From Paenibacillus agri (GTDB lineage Bacteria > Bacillota > Bacilli > Paenibacillales > Paenibacillaceae): a stretch of 64,000 nucleotides of DNA. The translations under genes were made by a program, and so were the position numbers. This document shows, one piece after another, positions 17,558-25,735 of the stretch. Location of the stretch: NCBI RefSeq assembly GCF_013359945.1, contig NZ_JABWCS010000219.1, forward strand, positions 1-64,000. The letters are read 5' to 3'. Each line of letters begins with the position of its first letter. Position 1 is the stretch's first letter. The notes below the pieces were generated by a model. The model saw only the letters and a program-made list of their open reading frames with translations. It did no database searches and was not told where the DNA came from.

Positions 17558-18225
17558 AGCTGATACCCCGTACCACGCAAGGTGCGGATTTCCCCTTCGC
17601 TGGCAGGCCAGTGCGACAGGGCCTGTCTGACCCGCTTGATCGACAGATCCACGGCGCGGTCGCTTCCGTCATAATCCATTTCCCACACATGCTCTAGCAG
17701 TTGGTCCCTGGTGCAGATTTGATTCGGCCGTTCGGCGAGGAATAGCAGTACTGACATGTCGCGGGGACTGAGACTGACCTCAGCTCCGTTAAGGAAGACG
17801 CTTCGGGCGCTATAGTCAATGAACAGACTGCCAAAATGCCGTTTGCGGCTGCCATCGGACCACTGGGAAGGACGGCGCAGCACAGCCTTGACTCTGGCTA
17901 CGACCTCCTCGGGAATAAACGGTTTGGACATATAGTCATCCGCTCCGCCGTTCAACCCGGCGAGCCGGTCCTTAATGCCGCCCCTGGCCGTTAGCATAAT
18001 GACAGGGCAGCTGCTTTTGGCGCGGATATGGGTCAACAGCTCGAAGCCATCCATGTTTGGCATCATCACATCCAAGAGAATCAGAGATGGGGGATTTAGG
18101 GTAAAGGACTCCAGCGCCGTGCGTCCATCGGACGCCCGGGTGACGCTGAAGCCTGCTTTTCGCAAATAAGCGCTGAGAACACGAGAGATGGCCTCTTCGT
18201 CCTCTACAATCAGAATGGACTGCAT
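17545..18225 (-). CDS. OmpR-family response regulator
   Basis: 226 aa. Receiver domain with VEDEE at 7-11, phospho-acceptor Asp52 in ILLDVMMPNMDG, Thr in LTARGG and Lys in SKPF. The C-terminal winged helix contains LSPRDMSVLLFLAERPNQICTR and the recognition segment DRAVDLSIKRVRQAL. It is the first gene of the two-component operon, with AAGGAGG upstream of the ATG. It is divergent from the YceI gene, which is a possible but untested target. Confidence 0.92.
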   Translation of the reverse strand: MQSILIVEDEEAISRVLSAYLRKAGFSVTRASDGRTALESFTLNPPSLILLDVMMPNMDGFELLTHIRAKSSCPVIMLTARGGIKDRLAGLNGGADDYMSKPFIPEEVVARVKAVLRRPSQWSDGSRKRHFGSLFIDYSARSVFLNGAEVSLSPRDMSVLLFLAERPNQICTRDQLLEHVWEMDYDGSDRAVDLSIKRVRQALSHWPASEGEIRTLRGTGYQLWTN

Positions 18226-18365
18226 GATCAGAGCCTCCTTCTAAAAAGTACACCAATCTTATCATAATCGTGCTGGCGCTGCTTTGACTTCTTCCCGACA
18301 TATTCCTTTGTTAGAATGAGGACTGGCCTTATAGATACAAGGAATTTGGGATGGAGGGAAGTATA

Positions 18366-19088
18366 ATGAAGAAGAAATCGTTACTGATTCTTGTGGGCGT
18401 TGTTATTGTCGCCGGAAGTATTACAGGGTACACCCTGCTGAACAAGTCCCTGGGCAATAAGATCGCAATCGAGTCAGTTATCCCGGCTACAGGGCAAAAC
18501 AACTCTAATAGCGGATCGGGAACCGCGGAAGCAGCGCAGGGACAAGCCCCAGGGGCGGCAGTTACAGCAGAGCAATTAAACGGCGAATGGAAGATTGCCG
18601 ACACATCAAAGGTATACTGGTCGGTGACTACTTCACAGGAAACCGTTAATTTTGTGGATAAGAAGGTACAGGGCAGTTGGAACGTGAATCTGGATGACAA
18701 CACAGCTATGACTGGACAGGGCACTGTGGATATGAATGCCTTGGATTCCGGCAACGCGCAGCGAGACGAGCATGTTAAATCCGGGGATTTCCTGTCGGTT
18801 GCAGAGCATCCGGAGTCTACTTTTACAGTGAAGTCATTCTCGAAGCTTCCGGCTGAATGGAGTGAGGGCAAGCCTGTCCCGGTTGAGATGAAGGGAACCC
18901 TTACGGTAAAAGGAATTGAAAAAGACGTTACCTTCCAGACACAGGCCGTATACAGCAAAGGACAGCTTCTGTTGTCGGGAACAACTACAGTTACTTTTGG
19001 CGATTTCGGCCTAAGTAATCCGCATACCATTGTGCTGAGTACTGAAAATAATCTGGACGTGCGTTTGGAGCTTGTACTGAACAAATAA
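18366..19088 (+). CDS. YceI family protein, membrane-anchored
   Basis: 240 aa. An N-terminal TM or signal anchor (KKSLLILVGVVIVAGSITGYTLL) is followed by a low-complexity Asn/Gly/Ala linker and a YceI lipocalin-like domain (about 70-238: GEWKIADTSKVYWSVTT, DEHVKSGDFLSVAEHPESTF, GTLTVKGIEKDVTF, FGLSNP). YceI domains bind isoprenoid-like lipids in a beta barrel. The ATG at 18366 follows GGAGGGAAG; an ATG at 18351 lacks a site. The protein probably faces the outside of the membrane. Confidence 0.88.
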   Translation: MKKKSLLILVGVVIVAGSITGYTLLNKSLGNKIAIESVIPATGQNNSNSGSGTAEAAQGQAPGAAVTAEQLNGEWKIADTSKVYWSVTTSQETVNFVDKKVQGSWNVNLDDNTAMTGQGTVDMNALDSGNAQRDEHVKSGDFLSVAEHPESTFTVKSFSKLPAEWSEGKPVPVEMKGTLTVKGIEKDVTFQTQAVYSKGQLLLSGTTTVTFGDFGLSNPHTIVLSTENNLDVRLELVLNK

Positions 19089-19104
19089 CATAAGACGTAT
19101 AAAC

Positions 19105-19150
19105 AAAGGACGTTTTCCGGCCCGCGCGGCATTGGAAAGCGTCCTTTATT
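19105..19150 (+). terminator. Rho-independent terminator
   Basis: AAAGGACG...CGTCCTTT stem with an inner TTTTCC/GGAAA pairing and a T-rich end. It follows the YceI gene. Confidence 0.75.
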
Positions 19151-19216
19151 TGCGCGCAATGGTATACTCTCTTTAGAGAGCTGATGCGTATCTGGGAATT
19201 CAGGGAGGGTTAAGCC

Positions 19217-19603
19217 GTGATCGAAGTTGCAGCGGCCATTATTTATGATGAGACAGGAAAGATACTGATAGCTAGAAGGCGTGAGGGCAAGTCACAAGGG
19301 GGACTGTGGGAATTCCCCGGCGGTAAGCTGGAGGCAGGCGAAAGTGTACAGGATTGTCTAATCCGTGAGCTGCAGGAAGAAATGGGGATCGAAATCCGTC
19401 CCTATGCTGCCTTTGGGGTGAATGAGCACAGCTATGGGAGCGTACATCTTACATTAATTGCTTGGAAGGCGAAGTATGTGAATGGTACGATCACCTTAAC
19501 GGATCATGATGAGTACCGCTGGGTTCAGCCAGGAGAACTGGGGGTATATACTTTTGCGGCGGCAGATATCCCATTTGTGGAACGGCTTATGCGCAACGAC
19601 TGA
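19217..19603 (+). CDS. Nudix hydrolase, MutT-like
   Basis: 128 aa. The complete Nudix box is GGKLEAGESVQDCLIRELQEEMGI (GX5EX7REXXEEXGX) at about residues 34-57, preceded by GLWEFPGG. Together with the N-terminal IEVAAAIIYDETGKILIARR this resembles (deoxy)nucleoside triphosphate pyrophosphohydrolases of the MutT group that remove damaged or surplus nucleotides. The exact substrate is not determined by sequence. The start is GTG at 19217, 8 bases after GGAGG. Confidence 0.88.
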   Translation: MIEVAAAIIYDETGKILIARRREGKSQGGLWEFPGGKLEAGESVQDCLIRELQEEMGIEIRPYAAFGVNEHSYGSVHLTLIAWKAKYVNGTITLTDHDEYRWVQPGELGVYTFAAADIPFVERLMRND

Positions 19604-19683
19604 TGGAGATCTTTTTTACTTAGGAACAACGGTTTGATAGAATCATAGGTATCTAGGAAAAAGACATCAAAGGAGAGACGCCA

Positions 19684-20682
19684 ATGTCTAACGATAACGC
19701 TTACACGATAAAATGGGGAATTATCAGCACCGGCTCAATCGCCAGCCAATTTGTCTCGGATCTCATACACGCTAGTAACGGTGTCGCTCATGCCGTAGGA
19801 TCGCGTAGCCAGGAAAGCGCCGATGAGTTTGCCCAAAAGCACGGCATTCCGCATGCCTACGCTACCTATGAGGAATTGGTTAACGATCCAGCGGTGGATG
19901 CTGTGTATATCGGTACTCCGCATCCGTTCCATAAGGACAATGCGCTGCTGGCACTGCGTGCAGGTAAGGCGGTACTCTGCGAGAAGCCGTTTACTGTGAA
20001 TAGGGCAGAGCTGGAAGAGCTAATCTCCTATGCCCGGGAGCAGAAGCTGTTTCTTATGGAGGCGATGTGGAGCCGTTTCCTTCCGGTTCATGCCAAGATT
20101 CGGGAGTGGATTGCAGAAGGGAGAATCGGTGAAGTACGTCTGGTTAAAGGCGATCTGGGCTTCCGTGCCGACTGGAATCCATCCAGCCGCCTGCTGGATC
20201 CCAAGCTTGGCGGGGGTGGGCTACTCGATGTCGGCATCTATCCGATTTCCCTGGCTTCGATGATCTTCGGGCCGCATCCGGAACATATTCAAAGCACCGT
20301 CCATATCGGTGAGACAGGCGTGGATGAACATTTCTCGCTGCTGCTCTCCTATGGGGACGGCAAAGCGGCGTCCATAAACGGGGGCGTCCGATTGAAAATG
20401 CTGGAACAGGCCTATATCTTCGGCACAGAAGGCTATATTGTCATTCCCGACACATTGGTCAATCCGAGATCTGTCGAGCTGTATATCAATGATGTACAAG
20501 TGGAGACATTCAAGGACGAGCGTGTCTCCCACGGTTATGCCTTTGAGGCCGAGGAAGTCGGACGCTGCCTGGCGGAGGGGCTGACGGAAAGCCCGATCCT
20601 GCCGCTAGAAGAGTCGCTGGCGATTATAAAACTGCTGGATGATATCCGCGCCCAGTGGGGCCTCAAATATCCGGGCGAATAA
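19684..20682 (+). CDS. Gfo/Idh/MocA family oxidoreductase
   Basis: 332 aa. The N-terminal Rossmann domain (KWGIISTGSIASQFV, about 10-24) binds NAD(P). The EKPF motif (about 99-102) carries the Lys near the nicotinamide. The C-terminal alpha/beta domain includes GGGGLLDVGIYPISLASMIFG with the conserved Asp/Gly-hydrophobic-Tyr-Pro segment of sugar or dihydrodiol dehydrogenases. The substrate is probably a sugar or cyclitol; it cannot be named. AAAGGAGAG lies 6-7 bases before the ATG. Confidence 0.9.
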   Translation: MSNDNAYTIKWGIISTGSIASQFVSDLIHASNGVAHAVGSRSQESADEFAQKHGIPHAYATYEELVNDPAVDAVYIGTPHPFHKDNALLALRAGKAVLCEKPFTVNRAELEELISYAREQKLFLMEAMWSRFLPVHAKIREWIAEGRIGEVRLVKGDLGFRADWNPSSRLLDPKLGGGGLLDVGIYPISLASMIFGPHPEHIQSTVHIGETGVDEHFSLLLSYGDGKAASINGGVRLKMLEQAYIFGTEGYIVIPDTLVNPRSVELYINDVQVETFKDERVSHGYAFEAEEVGRCLAEGLTESPILPLEESLAIIKLLDDIRAQWGLKYPGE

Positions 20683-20703
20683 TCAAGCGGGAGCGTAATC
20701 TTA

Positions 20704-20750
20704 AACATCCCTTGGGGCAGCGATTTGTGTCGCCTCCGAGGGGTGTTGTT
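20704..20750 (+). terminator. Weak terminator-like hairpin
   Basis: AACATCCCTTGGGGCAG pairs imperfectly with the following GCCTCCGAGGGGTGTT. The T run after it is broken by G, so it may be only a partial terminator. Confidence 0.4.
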
Positions 20751-20806
20751 GTATATAGCCCATAAAAAATAATAGATCATCATAAGATTGCACAAGGAGG
20801 GGGAGC

Positions 20807-21733
20807 ATGATAGATAAAATGGACCGTTATCTAGGTTGCCTGACTGGCTTGGCGGTGGGAGATGCGCTGGGAACAACAGTGGAGTTCAAACCGCCGGGAA
20901 GCTTCGAGCCGATGAAGGATATGGTCGGCGGCGGGGTTTTTAAACTAAAGGCGGGTCAGTGGACCGATGACACCTCGATGGCTCTCTGTCTGGCAGAGAG
21001 CTTGCTAGAGAAGGGCGGCTTTGATCCTGGAGATCAGATGGATCGATACGTAAGATGGTTCCGGGAAGGGCATCTCAGCAGCACGGGTGAATGCTTCGAT
21101 ATTGGCAATGCCACGCGTGCGGCATTGCTTCATTATGAGGCCACAGGCGAAGCCTTTAGTGGCTCGGTGGATCCTTCATCAGCCGGAAACGGACCAATCA
21201 TGCGGCTGGCCCCGGCTGTGATGTACTACGCAGAGCGGCCGGAGGAAGCGATATCGTATGCAGCGATCAGCGCAAGAACGACACACCAGGCCCAAGCCTG
21301 TCTGCATGCGTGCCGCCTGATGGCTGCCATCCTTGCGGGGGCGCTCAGTGGGTGGAGCAAGCAGGAGATGCTAGCTCCTGAAGCATACCGGGATTGGCTG
21401 GAGGAGGGTTCATTGGCACCCGCAATAGAGGAAATCCTGCAAGGCTCATACCAAACCAAGGAACCGCCGTCTATCGAAGGATCCGGTTATGTGGTGAAAT
21501 CATTAGAAGCAGCCTTGTGGGCCTTCCATCGCTCCACAAGCTTCGCCGAGGGTGCACTGCTCGCAGTGAATTTGGGCGATGATGCCGACACTACCGGCGC
21601 CGTCTATGGACAGATTGCCGGAGCCTACTATGGGCTCTCGGGCATTCCTGCAGCGTGGCGAGACAAGCTCGCCATGCGTGAGGTCATCACAGACTATGCC
21701 GAAAGGCTGTACCGCGAGCGTGCCTGGGGATAG
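20807..21733 (+). CDS. ADP-ribosylglycohydrolase family protein
   Basis: 308 aa. It removes ADP-ribose from proteins or small molecules through two metal ions. Metal-binding and family motifs are present: GLAVGDALGTTVEF (about 14-27), WTDDTSMALCLAESL (about 50-64, the TDD Mg site) and NLGDDADTTGAVYGQIAGAYYG (about 251-272, the second DDxD site). The length fits DraG-type hydrolases. AAGGAGGGGG precedes the ATG. It appears monocistronic, and no partner ADP-ribosyltransferase is seen nearby. Confidence 0.92.
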   Translation: MIDKMDRYLGCLTGLAVGDALGTTVEFKPPGSFEPMKDMVGGGVFKLKAGQWTDDTSMALCLAESLLEKGGFDPGDQMDRYVRWFREGHLSSTGECFDIGNATRAALLHYEATGEAFSGSVDPSSAGNGPIMRLAPAVMYYAERPEEAISYAAISARTTHQAQACLHACRLMAAILAGALSGWSKQEMLAPEAYRDWLEEGSLAPAIEEILQGSYQTKEPPSIEGSGYVVKSLEAALWAFHRSTSFAEGALLAVNLGDDADTTGAVYGQIAGAYYGLSGIPAAWRDKLAMREVITDYAERLYRERAWG

Positions 21734-21823
21734 GCGTGGAGGCCGAGCGAATGGGCGGCGATCTAGCGGCTGCGGGCGACCATAGCACTCGCATTCAAGT
21801 AATACTTCATCTGCCACGCACAA

Positions 21824-21861
21824 CAAAACAGCCAGACCCCTTACGGGGCCTGGCTGTTTAT
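21824..21861. terminator. Bidirectional terminator
   Basis: AAAACAGCCAGACCCC-ttac-GGGGCCTGGCTGTTTA, a near-perfect stem flanked by A and T runs. It lies between the convergent ADP-ribosylglycohydrolase gene and nrdF. Confidence 0.93.
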
Positions 21862-21880
21862 GTTTAATCAGGATTATAAC

Positions 21881-22840
21881 TTAAAACAGGAAGTCTTCGT
21901 CTTTCAAAGGCTCAACGTTCATCGCACGAACGTAGCCGTTGCCTTTTTTGGAGAAGAAATCATGCTGCTTCGTATGGGTGCTAATCCCGTTCTGGACAAT
22001 CGGGTTGATCTCTTCTTCATCGAAGAGCGGATCATGTCCGAGATTCATCATCGCCTTGTTGGCATTGTAGCGCAAGAAGGTCTTTACCTCATCTACAAGC
22101 CCGATGGAGGCGTAAATCTCTTCGGTGTATTTTTCCTCGTTCGCGTGCAGGAATCTTACCAAACCTACAAGGGTTTGGTGCAGATCACGTTGCTCGTCTT
22201 CCTCCAGCTCCTCGTAAATCTCCTGGGCCAGCACGCCAACGTATACGCCGTGAATGCTCTCGTCGCGCAGGATCAGGTCGATGATTTCGCCGCTGCAGGT
22301 CATTTTGCCTTGACCAGCCAGATAAAGCGGATAGAAGAAGCCGCTATAGAACAGGTAGCTCTCCAGCAGCACGGAGGCCGCCATGGCGAGGTACAAGTCT
22401 TTTTTCGATTCGATAGCCTTGTAATATTGGGAGATGGTCTCTGCCTTGGTCTGGAGGCGGGGATTCTCTTCCACCCAGCGGAAGACGGAATCAATCTCTT
22501 CAGTGCTCGCCAGGGTTGTGAAAATGCTGCTGTACGACTTGGCGTGAATCTGTTCCATCATCCCCATGAAGCCCAGCACCGCTTTGCGTTGCAGGCCGTC
22601 CACATGCTCCATAATCTGCGGCATACCCACGCCGCCCTGTACGGTATCGAGCAGAGTCAGACCGCCCAGTACCTTCATGTAGGCATCCTTCTCCAGCTCG
22701 CTGAGAGTCAGCCAGGACATTTTATCATCGGAAAGCGGAATTTCGTCATCGGTCCAGAATTGCATAATATTCTGATTCCAGAACATCAGGGTGAAATCAT
22801 CGTCCGGTCGGTTCCAGTTTACGGCTTGGATAGCGCTCAT
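21881..22840 (-). CDS. nrdF: Ribonucleotide reductase class Ib, beta subunit
   Basis: 319 aa. It holds the dinuclear metal centre (probably Mn in this class) and tyrosyl radical that start ribonucleotide reduction on NrdE. The N terminus VNWNRPDDDFTLMFWNQNI is typical of NrdF. Metal-ligand motifs are seen as Glu in the helix around LGFMGMMEQIHAKSYS, Glu-x-x-His in MMEQIH and again RDESIHG near residue 198. The Tyr-radical region is SYSSIFTTLAS. It is the last gene of nrdIEF, 39 bases after nrdE, with a strong terminator behind it. Confidence 0.95.
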   Translation of the reverse strand: MSAIQAVNWNRPDDDFTLMFWNQNIMQFWTDDEIPLSDDKMSWLTLSELEKDAYMKVLGGLTLLDTVQGGVGMPQIMEHVDGLQRKAVLGFMGMMEQIHAKSYSSIFTTLASTEEIDSVFRWVEENPRLQTKAETISQYYKAIESKKDLYLAMAASVLLESYLFYSGFFYPLYLAGQGKMTCSGEIIDLILRDESIHGVYVGVLAQEIYEELEEDEQRDLHQTLVGLVRFLHANEEKYTEEIYASIGLVDEVKTFLRYNANKAMMNLGHDPLFDEEEINPIVQNGISTHTKQHDFFSKKGNGYVRAMNVEPLKDEDFLF

Positions 22841-22879
22841 ATTTTGTAATCTCCTTTTCTGTTCAAAAAAAGCCTACGG

Positions 22880-24964
22880 TTATACCGAGCAAGTGATACA
22901 TTCCTCGACAGACAGCTTCTTGGTCCGGGTGTAATATAGCGACTTCAGCCCTTTGTGCGCCGCATAGAGATAGCAGCGGGCCAGCTCGCGGGTGGTAACA
23001 TCGCTGTTCACGTGCAGGACAGTGGAAATCCCTTGGTCAATATGGGGCTGGATCTCGGCAATCAGGTCAATGACCTTGAACTGGTCCATCTGATAGGCAG
23101 ATTTATAATAGAACACATTGTCAGGCTGCAGATAAGGCATCGGATAGTACGTAGTGGAGTTCGCATAGGTCCGGGTCTCGATCTGCTCCACAATCGGCAT
23201 CACACTGGAAGTAGCGTTCTGGATATAAGAAATACTGGCCGTTGGCGCGATCGCCAGACGGTAAGCATGGTACAGTCCATTTTTGACAACAGAATCACGT
23301 AATTGCGCCCAATCTGCTTGGGTAGGGATATAGATATCCTTAAACAGCTCCTGCACCTTAGGTGTCACCGGACGATAATCCATAGTCAGATAACGATCGA
23401 AGTAAACGCCTGTGGCATAATCCGATTCTGCGAAGCCATGGAAGGTCTCACCGGTCTGGGCGGCAATCTCCATGCTCTTCTCCAGCGAGTGGAAGTTCAT
23501 GGTCATGAAGAAGGTGCGGGCGAAATCCCGGGCCTGTTCACTCTCATAGGCAATCTTGTTCTTGGCAAAATAACCATGCAGGTTCATAACGCCCAGTCCG
23601 ACGGAGTGCATCTCCTTGTTCGCCTTCGCCACGCCTGGGGCATTGGAGACGGTGGTCATATCGCTGACAGCTGTCAGCGCCAGCATGCCCTCATGAACGG
23701 ATTCACGGATTTTGCCATGCTCCATAACGTTGACGATGTTGAGTGAAGCCAGATTACAGCTGATGTCCCGGCGGATGGTGTCTGCCTGACCGTAATCAGT
23801 GATTTCGGAAGTCTCCTGCAATTGGAAAATCTCCGTGCAAAGGTTCGACATCTTCACTTGGCCGATATTTTTCAGCGCATGTGCCTTGTTGGCATTGCTC
23901 TTGTTCATAATATATGGGTAGCCTGATTCCAACTGAATCATGGCGATCTTGGTCAGCATCTCACGTGCGCCCATCGCGACTTTCTTTTTAACGCGCGGGT
24001 CAGTAAGCAGTTTGTCGTACATTTCGTCCAAATCCATATCGTCCAGATGGGTGCCGTAGGCTTGGAACACACTATATGGTGCGAACACATGCAGCGGCTC
24101 ATTATCCTGAGCCAGCTTATAGAAACGGTTTGGCACGATCAGTCCGATGGACAGTGTTTTGAGTCGCAGTTTTTCGTCGGCATTGATTTTTTTGGAATCC
24201 AGGAACTCTAGTACATCCCAGCCAAAAATATTATAGTAAGCCGCCCCGGAGCCTTTACGCTGCCCCATCTGGTCGGCATAGGAGAATCCATCTTCCATGA
24301 GCTTCAGCACAGGCACGATACCTTTGGCCGCATCTTCCACGCCTTTGATCGTCTCGCCGCGCGAGCGCAGCTTCGAGAGGTTAACCGCCACGCCGCCGCC
24401 GATTTTAGAGAGCTGCATGCATGTATTCAGTACATAGTTGATCGAATTCAGAGAGTCATCCATTTCGAGCAGGAAGCAGGAGACCATCTCGCCCCGACGG
24501 CTCTTGCCTGCGTTCAGGAAGGTTGGTGTAGCTGGCTGAAGACGTTGCTCCATCATCGAGCGGACCAGTACACGAGCGGTATCGGCATTACCGCGGGCCA
24601 GATGCAGAGCCACCACAGCCACACGATCCGGGTAGTGCTCCAGGTATTGCTTCCGGTCATTGGTCTTCACCGCGTAGTCTGTATAGAACTTGGAAGCCGC
24701 CATGTAGGAAGGGAACTGGAAGCCATATTCATGTGCGATCCGGTAAACATCCTCAATCTCTGAAGCAGCGTAGCGTTCGTACAGGTTCTCATAGTAGTCA
24801 TTCTCTATCATATAATCCACTTTGGATTTAGTGTCTGCAAAAGTAAGGCTGCGCCGCTCCACTTCTCCCATAAATTCCACAACCGCCTCGCGGTCCTTAT
24901 CTAATTGGAAGAATCCTTCTTCGTCTCTCTTCAAAAGCATGTTGTTCAGCTCAATATGCCGCAA
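22880..24964 (-). CDS. nrdE: Ribonucleotide reductase class Ib, alpha subunit
   Basis: 694 aa. The catalytic subunit that reduces ribonucleoside diphosphates. There is no N-terminal ATP cone, as expected for class Ib. Key segments are NAGKSRRGEMVSCFLLEMDDSL, KIGGGVAVNLS, the active-site stretch SNLCTEIFQ and the radical-transfer tyrosines in the C-terminal TYYPMPYLQPD region. The C terminus ends EECITCSV, the CxxC pair reduced by NrdH or thioredoxin. The start is TTG at 24964, with AGGAGGTGA 9 bases upstream; it overlaps nrdI. No nrdH gene is present in this operon. Confidence 0.95.
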   Translation of the reverse strand: MRHIELNNMLLKRDEEGFFQLDKDREAVVEFMGEVERRSLTFADTKSKVDYMIENDYYENLYERYAASEIEDVYRIAHEYGFQFPSYMAASKFYTDYAVKTNDRKQYLEHYPDRVAVVALHLARGNADTARVLVRSMMEQRLQPATPTFLNAGKSRRGEMVSCFLLEMDDSLNSINYVLNTCMQLSKIGGGVAVNLSKLRSRGETIKGVEDAAKGIVPVLKLMEDGFSYADQMGQRKGSGAAYYNIFGWDVLEFLDSKKINADEKLRLKTLSIGLIVPNRFYKLAQDNEPLHVFAPYSVFQAYGTHLDDMDLDEMYDKLLTDPRVKKKVAMGAREMLTKIAMIQLESGYPYIMNKSNANKAHALKNIGQVKMSNLCTEIFQLQETSEITDYGQADTIRRDISCNLASLNIVNVMEHGKIRESVHEGMLALTAVSDMTTVSNAPGVAKANKEMHSVGLGVMNLHGYFAKNKIAYESEQARDFARTFFMTMNFHSLEKSMEIAAQTGETFHGFAESDYATGVYFDRYLTMDYRPVTPKVQELFKDIYIPTQADWAQLRDSVVKNGLYHAYRLAIAPTASISYIQNATSSVMPIVEQIETRTYANSTTYYPMPYLQPDNVFYYKSAYQMDQFKVIDLIAEIQPHIDQGISTVLHVNSDVTTRELARCYLYAAHKGLKSLYYTRTKKLSVEECITCSV

Positions 24965-25310
24965 CTCGGTTCACCTCCTGTTTAATCCGTTCTACATCGC
25001 CAAAAGTTCCCGACAACTCGAACTTGCCAATGACCGGCACATTGTACCGCTCTGAAATCAAATCTGCGCTATTCGCAAACAGTTGACCCCAGTTTTTGTT
25101 GCCGCTGGCGGCGATTCCTTTCAGACTTGTATGGTTGTTCTCCAAAAAAGAAGACACCTTCTCTGGAATTTGTCCAAATCCGGTGGTGTATGTAACAAGT
25201 ACATAAGGCTCGTCTATCGTCATATGCTCTTCAATCTGTACGGCCGGAAGCTTCAGCTTGTTAATGAACCGTTTGACGTTGCCTGTTTTGGAATCATAAG
25301 CAATCAGCAT
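24951..25310 (-). CDS. nrdI: Flavodoxin-like NrdI
   Basis: 119 aa. The flavoprotein that supplies the oxidant to build the Mn-tyrosyl cofactor of NrdF. It opens MLIAYDSKTGNVKRFI (phosphate-binding loop of FMN) and continues YTTGFGQIPEKV and AASGNKNWGQLFA, typical of NrdI. The ATG at 25310 is preceded by AAGGAGG at about 8 bases; the frame runs 39 codons further up but that part has no site and overlaps the leader. It is the first gene of the operon and overlaps nrdE by 14 bases. Confidence 0.93.
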   Translation of the reverse strand: MLIAYDSKTGNVKRFINKLKLPAVQIEEHMTIDEPYVLVTYTTGFGQIPEKVSSFLENNHTSLKGIAASGNKNWGQLFANSADLISERYNVPVIGKFELSGTFGDVERIKQEVNRVAAY

Positions 25311-25423
25311 GGTTGTTTTCCTCCTTAGTGGAAGCGATTGTTCCAGCTTATTAAAATTAGATTTTGGGATAAACCGCGCCCTGATAGGGTTTACCCTGTA
25401 TATAAACCGTTTTCTTTGGAATA

Positions 25424-25439
25424 ACACTATATTTAGAGA
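25424..25439 (-). promoter_or_regulatory. NrdR box 1 (start-site proximal)
   Basis: Minus strand TCTCTAAATATAGTGT, compared with the NrdR consensus ACACWATATATWGTGT: the right half is perfect and the left half is degenerate. It lies just downstream of the -10 element. Confidence 0.75.
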
Positions 25440-25448
25440 CGCTTAATC

Positions 25449-25476
25449 ATTTTAACACTAGATATGGAGAAGTCAA
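25449..25476 (-). promoter_or_regulatory. nrdIEF promoter (SigA type)
   Basis: Minus strand -35 TTGACT (25471-25476), 16-bp spacer, -10 TAAAAT (25449-25454). The spacer is NrdR box 2, so repressor binding would block RNA polymerase directly. The leader to nrdI is about 130 bases. Confidence 0.65.
25455..25470 (-). promoter_or_regulatory. NrdR box 2 (between -35 and -10)
   Basis: Minus strand TCTCCATATCTAGTGT. Its centre is 31 bp from box 1, about three helical turns, the normal spacing for cooperative NrdR binding. It fills the whole spacer of the promoter. Confidence 0.75.
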
Positions 25477-25685
25477 TAGATCTCAAGGGGTAGGGAGAAC
25501 GCGCAAATCACGAGATTTCATACTAGAAAAAGAGCTGAATTGAGAAGAATATTAGCGGGAGGGCAGGTGGAATAAGGGATTTGGAACAGATCCAGAATAC
25601 GCAACTGCGAGAGCACTTCAGGGTAAAAAAAATTTAAAATGATCCTTGTCTCTTTTGTGAAGGGTGGAAAAGGTGCTGGCAGTAA
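25477..25685. other. Intergenic stretch, nothing recognised
   Basis: About 210 bases upstream of the nrd promoter and downstream of the minus-strand gene ending at 25736. It has A-rich runs near 25625-25637 but no gene or clear site. Confidence 0.4.
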
Positions 25686-25716
25686 ACACCCCCCTGAATG
25701 GCATTCAGGAGGGTGT
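25686..25716. terminator. Hairpin terminator for the minus-strand gene
   Basis: ACACCCCCCTGAAT-ggc-ATTCAGGAGGGTGT, a 14-bp stem with one mismatch. The T run on the minus strand is short (TTT), so the strength is moderate. Confidence 0.65.
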
Positions 25717-25735
25717 CTGTACTGACTTGATTCGC

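Noticed and set aside
18329..19159. Minus-strand 276-codon frame
   Set aside because: Antisense to the YceI gene and running through its terminator.
21860..22849. Plus-strand 329-codon frame
   Set aside because: It mirrors nrdF almost end to end; nrdF has all expected motifs, and the antisense frame is a codon-bias artefact.
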